From assembly GCA_002327725.1 (NCBI GenBank), contig DCXP01000018.1, forward strand, positions 1 through 32,646: 32,646 nucleotides of DNA. The letters run 5' to 3'. Numbering within the stretch: position 1 is the first letter of the stretch; every line of letters begins with the position of its first letter. The notes under the pieces were generated by a model. The model was not told where the DNA came from. It saw nothing but the letters and a program-made list of their open reading frames with translations, and did no database searches. A program made the translations under genes and the position numbers. Positions 1 to 8,921 of this stretch are shown here, in pieces. This DNA comes from Proteobacteria bacterium UBA2133. GTDB lineage: Bacteria > Pseudomonadota > Gammaproteobacteria > Arenicellales > UBA868.

Positions 1-644
1 ATGTTGGTATTTTGTTCTGCAAGTAGAAATGTCACCTGCTCATTCTGATTCAGTTGCTGCATGATCTCAAAGATCTCCTCGACGAGGGTCGGCGCCAAAC
101 CCATGGAAGGCTCATCGAGCAGAATCATTTTAGGCTTTGCCATCAAGCCGCGACCGAGTGCGGTCATCTGCTGCTCTCCGCCAGAGGTGTAGCCTGAGGT
201 GCTGTTGCGGCGCTCTTTGAGCCGCGGGAAATAACTGTAGACCAGATCCAGATCCTGACGGATGGCAGAGGCGCCATCCGAGCGGGTAAAAGCCCCGGTC
301 AACAGGTTCTCTTCTACAGTCAGGTGCTCAAAACAACGGCGTCCTTCCATGACCTGGATTACGCCGCGTTTAACCAGCTGGTTGGCAGAAAGCCCTTGAA
401 TGGACTCTCCCTGATACTCAATAGTACCCTTGGTGATATCGCCACGTTCGGCCACCAACAGGTTGGAGATGGACTTAAGTGTGGTTGTCTTACCTGCCCC
501 GTTGGCCCCGAGAAGGGCAACGATGCCCTTCTCGGGTACCTCCAGGGATACTCCTTTTAGAACCAATATCACATGGTCGTATACGACCTCGATATTATTG
601 ACGCTAAGCAGCGTTGCTGCTTTGTCTTTCAAGGCCGCTTCCAT
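1..644 (-). CDS. LivF-type ABC transporter ATP-binding protein (3' end beyond window)
   Basis: ATPase of a branched-chain-amino-acid-type (HAAT) importer, on the cytoplasmic face of the LivH/LivM pair encoded upstream. I read 214 residues from ATG at 644 on the minus strand; the frame is still open at base 1, so the C-terminus is missing. Walker A is GANGAGKT (residues 46-53), the signature is YTSGGEQQM (152-160) and Walker B is MILLDEP (173-179). The switch region has Gln rather than His (AEQN), which is usual for LivF. The signature begins TSGG instead of the common LSGG. The start lies 14 nt after the stop of the binding-protein gene, so it is the last visible gene of the operon that begins with the acyl-CoA ligase. 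Substrate unknown; true amino-acid uptake is only one possibility. Confidence 0.9.
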   Translation of the reverse strand, partial: MEAALKDKAATLLSVNNIEVVYDHVILVLKGVSLEVPEKGIVALLGANGAGKTTTLKSISNLLVAERGDITKGTIEYQGESIQGLSANQLVKRGVIQVMEGRRCFEHLTVEENLLTGAFTRSDGASAIRQDLDLVYSYFPRLKERRNSTSGYTSGGEQQMTALGRGLMAKPKMILLDEPSMGLAPTLVEEIFEIMQQLNQNEQVTFLLAEQNTN

Positions 645-658
645 GAGATGTTAGTCCA

Positions 659-2014
659 TCAACCGCAATCAGAACCCATCGACATACCGGAACGCGGGGT
701 AATACCCTTCTCTTTTGCGTAGGCAGCGGCAGAGGCCTCGATCATCGGTCGGGTAATATCCTTCATCGGCTCAACCCAATCGGTAATAAAGTGCCAGGCA
801 TTTCCGTCCCATTGCTGGAAACGTGCTGAGCCACCACCCTCGTGATCGGCACAAGTAATCTTGAATGGCGGCAACACACCAGTCGCGCCCAGTTCAGCGA
901 TCCTTTCTGCCGTGAGATCGAGGTTCTCCATCGCCCAGCGGAATTCCTCACCACTGATTGGCCCCACACCGTACTTCTCCTGGGCCTTACGAATCACTTC
1001 CGTCGTAACAATAGCCGCAGATACGCCACGAAGGTGATACACACTGCCCACACGTGACGATGCAATGTTACCTTTCATGACGCCATAGACATATTCAAAA
1101 ATGTCATTGACGACGGGGAAATCAGTTCCCACGGCATGAAAGGTGGCTGCGATATATCCCTCCGCTGCAGCACCTGCCGGAATGGCGTCTTCCTCAGCCC
1201 CACACCACCAGACACCGATGATGTGATCCCGTGGAAAACCAATGCGGGCAGCTTCACGCAACGGCACTGTACAGGAGATACCCCAGTTGCGGTTAATCAC
1301 GTAGTCCGGCTGAATCTTTCGAATCTGCAACCACAGCGATTTCTGATCGATACCTGGCCACGGCACTGGGATATGAGTGACTTCAAATCCAAATTTCTCG
1401 GCCATCGCATTCCACACCGGAATGGTCTCAATTCCGTAGGGGTGCTTCAGATGCAGATTGACGATCTTCATACCCTTAAGTTTGTCAAGACCGCCTTCAC
1501 GCTGGGCAATAAACTGGACTTTCGTCGTGCTCTGGTTCCAGTAGTTGGTGATTGCCGGGAATCCCCAGGGGAACACTCGGCCATCGGTGGCGTCGGTACG
1601 GCCGTAACCGAGAAAGATCAGGGTGATCTTGTCGGCAGCAGCCCGTTCCAGCAGGGCATAAGTCACACCGGTTGACAGCGGTTGAAACGCCGGCGCGCCC
1701 TTCAGGCCTTTGCCTTTAAGACGCTCGTAGCACTCTACGCCGCGCTCGGTGTTGTAACCGTAATCACACTCTTCCCAGACCAGTTTGATGCCATTGATCC
1801 CGCCATCGCGGTTGTTCAACAGAGTGAAATAGTCCTCCATTCCGCCAGCAAAGCCACTGCCGCCAGCTGCGAAGGGCCCGGTCTTATAAGTCAGCACCGG
1901 AATGAACTGCTCCTTAGTCGGATCGGATTCTTCAGCAGCCATAACCGGTGCAACGGACAATGCACTCAGTACCAGTCCGGAAAAGACTGTAACAACCAAC
2001 TTCTTTATCTTCAT
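659..2014 (-). CDS. Periplasmic substrate-binding protein of LIV-type ABC transporter (Peripla_BP_6 family)
   Basis: Binds the transported ligand in the periplasm and delivers it to LivH/LivM. From ATG at 2014 it is 451 aa. The start is fixed by a strong ribosome-binding site, AAGGAGG, ending 6 nt upstream; an in-frame ATG at 2038 lacks one. Residues 1-26 are a classic signal peptide (KIKK, hydrophobic core, cleavage near VMA/AEE). The mature part has the two-lobe periplasmic-binding pattern, with a GMEDYFTLLNNRDGGINGI segment near the N-terminus typical of Leu/Ile/Val-binding relatives. It is somewhat longer than classical LivK (about 370 aa), as in the ligase-linked versions of this operon. 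It lies 109 nt after livM, the largest gap in the operon, and has the best ribosome site, fitting higher expression of a binding protein. Ligand cannot be read from sequence. Confidence 0.9.
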   Translation of the reverse strand: MKIKKLVVTVFSGLVLSALSVAPVMAAEESDPTKEQFIPVLTYKTGPFAAGGSGFAGGMEDYFTLLNNRDGGINGIKLVWEECDYGYNTERGVECYERLKGKGLKGAPAFQPLSTGVTYALLERAAADKITLIFLGYGRTDATDGRVFPWGFPAITNYWNQSTTKVQFIAQREGGLDKLKGMKIVNLHLKHPYGIETIPVWNAMAEKFGFEVTHIPVPWPGIDQKSLWLQIRKIQPDYVINRNWGISCTVPLREAARIGFPRDHIIGVWWCGAEEDAIPAGAAAEGYIAATFHAVGTDFPVVNDIFEYVYGVMKGNIASSRVGSVYHLRGVSAAIVTTEVIRKAQEKYGVGPISGEEFRWAMENLDLTAERIAELGATGVLPPFKITCADHEGGGSARFQQWDGNAWHFITDWVEPMKDITRPMIEASAAAYAKEKGITPRSGMSMGSDCG

Positions 2015-2042
2015 CTTTTGCCTCCTTGGGATTTCCACTCCT

Positions 2043-2058
2043 GCAAATCAATATTTGC
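2043..2058 (-). other. Small AT-rich hairpin in the livM to binding-protein gap
   Basis: A perfect 6-bp inverted repeat (GCAAAT / ATTTGC) with a 4-nt loop sits 28 nt upstream of the binding-protein start, within the 109-nt gap after livM. It is too AT-rich and lacks a U-run, so it is not a terminator. Such leaders can protect the 3' part of an operon mRNA after processing; that role is inference only, and a chance repeat is possible. Confidence 0.25.
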
Positions 2059-2123
2059 CAGAGGGTTTAAACATTACCACGTTTTCACACAAACCACTTT
2101 ACCAAAAATCCGGGTCACCACGC

Positions 2124-3188
2124 CTAATGCGGAAACGGCCAGAGCCGGAGCTTCTCCTTCGCCGTCATCCACAGTCTCGCAAGACCATGGGGTTCAACGA
2201 TCAGGAAGAAAATAATTAATCCACCAAAAATCATATGTTCAATATTGCTCAGCATCGCCGACGGGATTTGTCCGGCAAATAGATGTGCGATTTCATTGAG
2301 TATGATCGGCAGGACCACAATAAAAGCAGCGCCCAGGAAACAGCCCAGAATGCTCCCCATGCCACCGATGATAATCATGAAAAGGACTTTGAGCGATACA
2401 AACAAGTCAAATGCTGTGAAATCGACAGATTTGACATAACAGAACGCGTACAGAGCACCAGCAACTCCGCCATAAAAAGAACTGACCGCAAAGGCAGATA
2501 ACTTGGTGTAGAGGGGCCGAATTCCGATCACTTCGGCAGCAACATCCATGTCGCGGATCGCCATCCAGGCACGTCCGATTTCACTGCGCACCAGATTCTT
2601 TGCATAAAGAGTTCCAACCACCACGAACCCTAGAACCAGATAGTAATTATCCAAGGTAGTCGTTATCTGATAACCGAAGATAGTCATCTTCGGCGTATCA
2701 ATTACCATGCTGGCAGCGCCCCCGACAAACCACGGAAAAGTCGCAAAAACCCATTCAACAAAGAACTGGGCCGCTAGCGTTGCCACCGCGAGATAGAAAC
2801 CTTTGATTCGCAAGCTGGGACTACCGACAAGAACACCAAAAATAGCGGCGATCAGACCTGCCAGCAGAAACACCAGTATGATCGGTATTTCAGGAACGCG
2901 CGCAGCCAGGTTATAGGCAGAATATGCACCTACCGCCATAAACGCCCCATGCCCCAATGACAGCTGGCCGGTGTAACCGGTCAGTATATTAAGACCAATA
3001 GCTGCGATAGCCCAGATTAGAAGTGGAATCAGGTAGCCGGCTATCACATGCTCAGTTGCTAGCAGAGGTACGCCGACAACCACAAAAATCAGCGTCGCAA
3101 TCAGAGCCCAGCGATCCTGGCGAATCGGGAAAATCGCCATATCCTTCTTATAAGAGGTCTTGAACTGCCCAGTTTCTCGATAAAGCAT
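2124..3188 (-). CDS. LivM-type ABC transporter permease
   Basis: Inner-membrane permease subunit that pairs with LivH. From ATG at 3188 it is 354 aa; the frame is open further upstream to 3278, but that part overlaps livH and does not look like LivM. The chosen start lies 5 nt after the livH stop and gives an N-terminus (MLYRETGQFKTSY) of the kind I associate with this subfamily. An alternative ATG at 3140 (MAIFPIRQ) is less likely. Hydrophobic segments follow throughout, including the conserved LivM stretch LNILTGYTGQLSLGHGAFMA and the permease motif GIGGMGS-like region near IIIGGMGSILGC. The short spacing implies translational coupling with livH. Confidence 0.9.
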   Translation of the reverse strand: MLYRETGQFKTSYKKDMAIFPIRQDRWALIATLIFVVVGVPLLATEHVIAGYLIPLLIWAIAAIGLNILTGYTGQLSLGHGAFMAVGAYSAYNLAARVPEIPIILVFLLAGLIAAIFGVLVGSPSLRIKGFYLAVATLAAQFFVEWVFATFPWFVGGAASMVIDTPKMTIFGYQITTTLDNYYLVLGFVVVGTLYAKNLVRSEIGRAWMAIRDMDVAAEVIGIRPLYTKLSAFAVSSFYGGVAGALYAFCYVKSVDFTAFDLFVSLKVLFMIIIGGMGSILGCFLGAAFIVVLPIILNEIAHLFAGQIPSAMLSNIEHMIFGGLIIFFLIVEPHGLARLWMTAKEKLRLWPFPH

Positions 3189-3193
3189 GGTTT

Positions 3194-4099
3194 TCAGACT
3201 CTCTCTATGATCTTTTCGCCGAAAAGGCCCTGTGGCCTGACAATCAGGAACAGCATTGCAATAAAGTAGGCCGCCCATGACTCAATTCCACCACCAATGA
3301 TTGGGCCGAGGTAGACTTCAGCCAGTTTTTCGCTGGCCCCAATAATCAGGCCGCCGATAATGGCGCCGGCAATTGAATTAAAGCCGCCGAGTATCAATAC
3401 CGGTAACGCCTTGAGAGCGACCAGGGAAATGCTGAACTGCACACCTAATCGTTGACCCCAGATCGCGCCTGCCACCAGCGCTACCATGCCTGCAGCGGCC
3501 CAGACAATGGCCCAGATCAACTGCAGCGGTATTCCGACCGACATGGCTGCCTGGTTGTCGTCTGCCACAGCACGAAGCGCTCTACCGATTCGCCCCTTTT
3601 GAAAGAAAAATGCAAGAAAAAGTACCAGTACTCCACAAATAACCGCCGTCCAGACATCAAACAAACTAATTAAGATATTCGTCGACTCCAGAATCGACAT
3701 CCAGGGAACGTCTGGTATGCCGATATCTAGACCATGGACCTGAGAATCCCAGATTCCCTGCGCTAAACCTTCGAGGAAATAGTTAAGCCCGATGGTCGCC
3801 ATGAACAAAATGATCACCGGTTGGGCCACCAATGGACGAAGCATGACCCGCTCAATAATAACGGCGAGGAGTATCATCACGGCTAGTGCAATTGCGATGG
3901 CAAGCCAGAAATTAACACCCATCTCCAGAATCCGGACAAAAGTAAGTGCGGCAAACAACACCATCGCGCCCTGGGCGAAATTAAAAACGCCTGATGCTTT
4001 AAAGATCAGAACAAAACCAAGCGCCACAAGTGAGTACATCACGCCTGAGAGCAGACCAGCAATCAGAACTTCGATAGCAAACGCCAACTCCACCGGCAT
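3194..4099 (-). CDS. LivH-type ABC transporter permease
   Basis: Second inner-membrane permease of the LIV-type importer. From ATG at 4099 it is 301 aa. A GTG at 4108 is in frame, but the GAGGGG ribosome-site-like stretch lies only about 1 nt from it and about 8 nt from the ATG, so I prefer the ATG. The protein is almost entirely hydrophobic, with the family hallmarks ALGFVLIFKASGVFNFAQGA near the N-terminus and LPVLILGGFNSIAGAIIGG in the C-terminal half (the LivH counterpart of the ATPase-contact loop). It lies between the LivG-type ATPase (45 nt upstream) and LivM (5-nt gap), in the usual gene order of the ligase-linked LIV operon. Confidence 0.9.
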   Translation of the reverse strand: MPVELAFAIEVLIAGLLSGVMYSLVALGFVLIFKASGVFNFAQGAMVLFAALTFVRILEMGVNFWLAIAIALAVMILLAVIIERVMLRPLVAQPVIILFMATIGLNYFLEGLAQGIWDSQVHGLDIGIPDVPWMSILESTNILISLFDVWTAVICGVLVLFLAFFFQKGRIGRALRAVADDNQAAMSVGIPLQLIWAIVWAAAGMVALVAGAIWGQRLGVQFSISLVALKALPVLILGGFNSIAGAIIGGLIIGASEKLAEVYLGPIIGGGIESWAAYFIAMLFLIVRPQGLFGEKIIERV

Positions 4100-4144
4100 G
4101 TTAATCACCCCTCAACTTGCATGTCAGGTTAATTCGAATAGGCC

Positions 4145-4930
4145 CTAGTGGGCTACCCCCAGATATGCATCAATGACCTTCTGATCATTGCGCACTGTAT
4201 CGGGCGCCCCTTCAGAGATCTTACGTCCGTAGTCAAGCACAATCACCCGATCGGAGATATCCATCACCACGCTCATATCATGCTCAATGAGCACGATGGT
4301 GGTGCCTAGCTCTTCGTTGACATCCAGAATAAAACGACACGTATTTTCTTTCTCTTCAAGGTTCATGCCCGCCATCGGTTCGTCCAGCAGTAGCAGCGTG
4401 GGCTCTGCCGCGAGCGCGCGACCGAGCTCAACCCGTTTCTGCAGACCATAAGGCAGTCGGCCTACAGGCGTCTTGCGGATCGACTGGATCTCCAGAAAAT
4501 CGATAATGTTCTCTACTGCTTGACGGTGAACAATTTCTTCGTTCTGCGCCGGTCCCCAATAGAAACCCTGCATGAGCAGGTTGGATTTCATCTTCAGATT
4601 CCGCCCAGTCATAAGGTTATCTATGGTATTCATACCTTTGAACAAGGCGACGTTCTGAAAGGTTCGAGCAATTCCCTGTACTGCCGCCTCATGGGGACGC
4701 ATGCCTTGTCGCACTTCGCCTTTGTAGGTAATCGTGCCTTGTGTCGGCTGATACACGCCGTTGATCACATTGAGCATGGAACTCTTACCGGCACCGTTAG
4801 GGCCGATGATTGAGAATATTTCGCCCTTCTGAATATCGAAACTGACATCAACCAGGGCATGAACACCGCCAAACGACAGCGATATTGCATCGACTTTAAG
4901 CAGGGTTTCGCTTTGATGTTCGGTTGCCAT
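4145..4930 (-). CDS. LivG-type ABC transporter ATP-binding protein
   Basis: Cytoplasmic ATPase of the LIV-type importer, 261 aa. Walker A is GPNGAGKS (residues 43-50), the Q-loop is FQN (Q92), and the signature is the LivG-specific variant LPYGLQKRVELGRAL (159-173). Walker B is LLLLDEP (179-185) and the switch is EHD with H217. The C-terminal helix DAYLG is typical of LivG. The start at ATG 4930 has no clear Shine-Dalgarno; it lies 78 nt after the acyl-CoA ligase stop. Its presence together with a LivF-type protein shows the importer uses the usual pair of different ATPases. Base composition from here to base 1 looks clearly less GC-rich than the ligase gene. Confidence 0.92.
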   Translation of the reverse strand: MATEHQSETLLKVDAISLSFGGVHALVDVSFDIQKGEIFSIIGPNGAGKSSMLNVINGVYQPTQGTITYKGEVRQGMRPHEAAVQGIARTFQNVALFKGMNTIDNLMTGRNLKMKSNLLMQGFYWGPAQNEEIVHRQAVENIIDFLEIQSIRKTPVGRLPYGLQKRVELGRALAAEPTLLLLDEPMAGMNLEEKENTCRFILDVNEELGTTIVLIEHDMSVVMDISDRVIVLDYGRKISEGAPDTVRNDQKVIDAYLGVAH

Positions 4931-5008
4931 GATGATCGGCTAACTTGGGGCGACTTGATACATGATGGATTGCGACTGGTATGATGGCAATGGCGGGTTC
5001 ACAAGTCC

Positions 5009-6967
5009 TTAGGCTGCTGCACGCGTGCGTTCCGGCGATACGGCCGCATCACAGATTTCGAGATCGGCCTCAATCCGACCCTGCCGACCATCTTCAAACA
5101 TGACCTCGGTGCTGACAAAGCAGTGTTCGCGCCCGTCAAACAGCGCGTCGATGAGATCGCCGTAGCGCTCATTGATAATCCGGCGGCGCACCTTGCGGGT
5201 CCGGGTGAGTTCGCCGTCATCAGGATCAAGCTCTTTGTGCAGGATCAGAAAGCGCCGGATCTGCGAAGAGGACAGATGAGAATCCTGCGCCAGGCTCTGG
5301 TTCACCTGTTCAATGCACTCCTGTACCAGCGCATACACCTTCGGGTGTGCGGCAAGCTCCTGGTAACTGGCGTAGGTCACATTGTTGCGCTCGGCCCAGT
5401 TACCCACGGCGTCGAGATCAATGTTAATGAAGGCCGTCACGAAATCGCGCTGATCGCCAAAGGTGACAACCTCTTTGATTTCAGGGAAAAACTTCAGTTT
5501 GTTCTCCAGAAACTTCGGCGCGAACATACTGTTGTCGTTCATTTTGCCGACGTCCTTGGCACGGTCGATGATCCGGAGATGGCCTTCGTCATCGAAGTAT
5601 CCGGCGTCGCCCGTGTGAACCCAGTTGTCCTGGGTTTTGGTCTCGGCGGTGGCTTCAGGATTCTTGAAGTACTCCTGAAACACCCCGGGACCTCGATAAA
5701 CGACTTCGCCGTTGTCCTCGATCCGCACCTCAACTCCGGGCGGCGGCGTGCCGACACTTTCGGAGCGCACCACACCATCGGGCTGCATGGTGATAAAGAC
5801 GGTGGCCTCGGTCTGCCCGTACAACTGCTTGAGATTGATGCCGAGAGAACGGTAAAACTCGAAAATTTCCGGCCCGATGGCCTCGCCTGCCGTATAAGCC
5901 ACCCGCACGCGACTGAATCCCAGCGTATTCTTAAGAGGCCCATAAACGAGTAGCTCTCCGAGGCCGTAATGGAGGCGGTCCCAAAACGCTACCGGGCGCC
6001 CGTCCATCAGGGCGACACCGGTCTTTTTGGCCACCGCCATGAAGTGCTCGAACAACCATCGTTTGAGCCGGCCTGCGTCTTTCATCCGGATGATCACGCT
6101 GGTCAGCACGCTCTCAAAGATTCTCGGGGGGGCGAAATAAAAGGTCGGCCCGATCTCGCGCAGATCCTGGGCGACAGTACTCGCACTCTCCGGACAGTTG
6201 ACACAAAACCCGGCAACCAGGCCCATGGCAAAAGAGAACGTATTGTCCCCAACCCATGCCATCGGCAGATAGGCGAGCACTTCTTCATCAGCGGTGATCC
6301 GGTCAAAGGCGTTGATGTTGCGGGCCGTGACCAACAGATTCTCATGAGACAGCACCACACCCTTTGGCCGCCCGGTCGTGCCCGAGGTGTAGAGGATGAT
6401 CGCGGTATCGGACGGTGCGCCCTTTTCGATCTCTGAGTTGACTCTCTCGGGGTCGGTCTTCAGGACCTCACGGCCGCGCGCCATCAACGTCGCAATGTCG
6501 ATGACGACCTGCGGATCGTAGTTGCGAAGTCCCTTGGGATCACAATAGATGATGCGCTCCACCCTTGGACATTGCTCACGGATCTCCAGAGCCTTGTCTA
6601 CCTGCTCCTGGTTTTCGGCGACAATAAAACGCGCCTCGGCATGGTCGACGACATATTCAATTTCCTGTGCTACCGAGTCCTGGTAGGCCGGCACGGGAAC
6701 GCCGCCAAGTGACTGCGCTGCAATCATGGCGCCATACAGGGGCGGGCGGTTGTCACCGATGATCACGAGGGTGTCATTGCGGACAAAGCCGAGGTCTGAC
6801 AACCCGGCGGCCAAGGCAAAGGCTTCTTCGCAGAGCTGCGCCAGCGTCCAGGTCTGCCAGATGCCGTAGGCCTTTTCACGCATTGCCGGCCGCTCGGCAT
6901 CGTGCTGCAGTCGCTGCCGCAAAAGCTGGGGAAACGTCTGTGCCCGCGATTCAGAAGAATCGGCCAT
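5009..6967 (-). CDS. AMP-forming acyl-CoA synthetase (long-chain fatty-acid-CoA ligase family)
   Basis: Activates a carboxylic acid to its CoA thioester through an acyl-adenylate. 652 aa from ATG at 6967. Motifs run in order: phosphate-binding loop YTSGTTGRPKG (residues 193-203), YGQTEA (383-388), HTGD with the ATP-ribose Asp (451-454), RAKD (469-472) and a C-terminal GELTRTRKVRR segment characteristic of the mobile domain of long-chain ligases. It is the first gene of a minus-strand run with a complete LIV-type importer behind it. A ligase fused by operon structure to this importer is a recurrent arrangement in proteobacteria and suggests that the imported acid is directly activated to CoA. 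Chain length or aromatic specificity cannot be told. The gene is GC-rich compared with the transporter genes that follow. Confidence 0.9.
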   Translation of the reverse strand: MADSSESRAQTFPQLLRQRLQHDAERPAMREKAYGIWQTWTLAQLCEEAFALAAGLSDLGFVRNDTLVIIGDNRPPLYGAMIAAQSLGGVPVPAYQDSVAQEIEYVVDHAEARFIVAENQEQVDKALEIREQCPRVERIIYCDPKGLRNYDPQVVIDIATLMARGREVLKTDPERVNSEIEKGAPSDTAIILYTSGTTGRPKGVVLSHENLLVTARNINAFDRITADEEVLAYLPMAWVGDNTFSFAMGLVAGFCVNCPESASTVAQDLREIGPTFYFAPPRIFESVLTSVIIRMKDAGRLKRWLFEHFMAVAKKTGVALMDGRPVAFWDRLHYGLGELLVYGPLKNTLGFSRVRVAYTAGEAIGPEIFEFYRSLGINLKQLYGQTEATVFITMQPDGVVRSESVGTPPPGVEVRIEDNGEVVYRGPGVFQEYFKNPEATAETKTQDNWVHTGDAGYFDDEGHLRIIDRAKDVGKMNDNSMFAPKFLENKLKFFPEIKEVVTFGDQRDFVTAFINIDLDAVGNWAERNNVTYASYQELAAHPKVYALVQECIEQVNQSLAQDSHLSSSQIRRFLILHKELDPDDGELTRTRKVRRRIINERYGDLIDALFDGREHCFVSTEVMFEDGRQGRIEADLEICDAAVSPERTRAAA

Positions 6968-7241
6968 ATCTTTCTTGAATCCTCAATCCTTTTCGGCCCA
7001 ATTCCGGGTCACGACTCCTGGGGCCGCAAGCGGTGGGCTCGTCTGTCGGGGCGGGAAGCGTGCAACAGCTTCTCAACCCGGCCAAAACGCTGATAGTTTA
7101 GGCCAAATAGATCAAAAAATGCTGACCTGAAACACCCTCTTTGTAACCGAACGGTAAAATCTCTCCGCCCAAGCTCCCCGCAAAGCCGACTCTTAGGTAA
7201 TCTTGCGCTCCTGTCAGGCTCACGGGAGCCGGCCAAACATC

Positions 7242-8921
7242 ATGGGATCAGACCGCGACAGCCTGCTGACCAGGGCCATCCTCACCTTGGATGCCTTGGA
7301 TCACCTTGACCAGGGTGTCTCGGTCTTTGATCAGTCGCTGCAGTTGATCAGTTGGAACCGGTACTTTACCCAGATGCTTGAATTCCCTGAAGAATTCGCC
7401 CGGATTGGCACACCCCTGGAGACCCTTTTTGCGTATAACGCCCGGCGCGGGGATTACGGGCCCGGGGACCCGGATCAGCAAGTGCAAGAGCGCATGGCAC
7501 TCGCCCGCCAGTTTGTACCACACCATTTCGAACGCACCCGGCCGAGCGGCCAGGTGCTGGAAATTCGCGGTACTCCACTGCAGAGTGGCGGATTCGTAAC
7601 CATCTACACCGACATCACTGACCGCAAGCGCGCAGAACAAGCGCTGCGGAACAGTCACGACCTGCTCGAGCAGCGGGTCACCGAACGCACCACTGAACTG
7701 CATCAAGCCAACGCCGCCTTGCGCGAAGAGATCGCCCAACACAAGAACGCCCAGGCGGCGCTGCTGGAGTCACAAAAACTCAATGCCCTCGGCCAGTTGA
7801 CCAGCGGCATCGCGCATGACTTTAATAATTTACTGACGATCATCCAGGGCAACCTGGACCTGATCGGTGACTCCCCCCAGCCGAATACCGCGACGCGGGA
7901 ATCGCTGCGGGCCGCGGCAAGCGCGTCACGGCGTGGGGCCGAACTGACACGACAGTTACTGGACTTCTCCAGCCACCAGACTCTTAGTCCGGCCGCCGTG
8001 CGTCCGACCCGGCTATTTGCTGATCTCGATGCCATGCTCAAGCGCACCCTCAGCGAAACGATCGAGGTGGAAATCACCCCGGGGAGGAACACCTGGTCTA
8101 CACGGGCTGATCCGGTGAGACTGGAAAACGCCATCGTCAATCTGGCCCTGAACGCGCGGGATGCGATGCCGCAGGGCGGTCAGCTCACTATCAGCGCCGC
8201 CAATGTTTCTTTAAAGCAGTATGATGAACGTATCGCCCTGGGTCCCGGCGACTTCGTGATGTACAGCATTGAGGATAACGGTGAAGGCATGTCAGCTGCT
8301 GTTATCGAGCGCGCTTTTGAACCCTTCTTTACCACCAAGGGTGTGGGAACCGGAACGGGCCTGGGGCTGAGCACCGTATACGGCTTTGTCCGTCAATCCG
8401 GCGGGCAGGTGCATATCACCAGCAGGAGCGGTGTCGGCACCCGGGTAGAGTTTTACCTGCCCCGTGCCACCGGTAACGAAGGTGAACCGCTTCAGGACAA
8501 GTCCCAAGACGCTCCGATGGGCCATGGGGAGCGAATACTGGTGGTGGAAAACGATCAGAATGTCCGTGGGTTCATCTGCCGGGTACTTGATGATCTGGGA
8601 TATCAGACGCTCGATGCATCCGGCGGCCAGCAGGCGCAAGAACTCGCAGAACGGCACCGGGATCTCGATCTGCTGCTGACCGACCTGCTGATGCCCGGAG
8701 GTATCGATGGCGAGAGCCTCTGTCGCCAACTGAAAAAGACCCATCCTCACATTCAGACACTATGCATCTCCGGCCAAAGCAGCGACATGATCAATAGCCG
8801 CAGCGGGCATTTTCCAACGACAACACTGGCGAAACCTTTTTCGGCCCGGCAACTGGGCAATGCCGTGCACAAAGCCCTGAATCTATCCGGTACAGAAAGT
8901 CACCAGAGCGATCGAACTTGA
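7242..8921 (+). CDS. PAS-domain hybrid sensor histidine kinase (soluble)
   Basis: Autophosphorylating sensor, probably feeding the response regulator encoded next. 559 aa from ATG 7242; an in-frame TTG at 7203 is possible. Order: PAS domain of the PAS-7 type (about 20-125, with LDHLDQGVSVFD and FERTRPSGQVLEIRG), a coiled coil (about 130-180), dimerisation/phosphoacceptor helix with GIAHDFNN (H192), ATPase domain with N304 (NLALNARDAM), DNGEGM (345-350) and GTGLGLSTV, then a receiver domain with phosphoacceptor D481 (LLTDLLMPGG) and K531 (LAKPFS). No membrane segment or signal peptide is seen, so it senses something in the cytoplasm. It is divergent from the acyl-CoA ligase operon across a 274-nt gap in which I see no convincing promoter. 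Its stop overlaps the next start. Confidence 0.93.
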   Translation: MGSDRDSLLTRAILTLDALDHLDQGVSVFDQSLQLISWNRYFTQMLEFPEEFARIGTPLETLFAYNARRGDYGPGDPDQQVQERMALARQFVPHHFERTRPSGQVLEIRGTPLQSGGFVTIYTDITDRKRAEQALRNSHDLLEQRVTERTTELHQANAALREEIAQHKNAQAALLESQKLNALGQLTSGIAHDFNNLLTIIQGNLDLIGDSPQPNTATRESLRAAASASRRGAELTRQLLDFSSHQTLSPAAVRPTRLFADLDAMLKRTLSETIEVEITPGRNTWSTRADPVRLENAIVNLALNARDAMPQGGQLTISAANVSLKQYDERIALGPGDFVMYSIEDNGEGMSAAVIERAFEPFFTTKGVGTGTGLGLSTVYGFVRQSGGQVHITSRSGVGTRVEFYLPRATGNEGEPLQDKSQDAPMGHGERILVVENDQNVRGFICRVLDDLGYQTLDASGGQQAQELAERHRDLDLLLTDLLMPGGIDGESLCRQLKKTHPHIQTLCISGQSSDMINSRSGHFPTTTLAKPFSARQLGNAVHKALNLSGTESHQSDRT

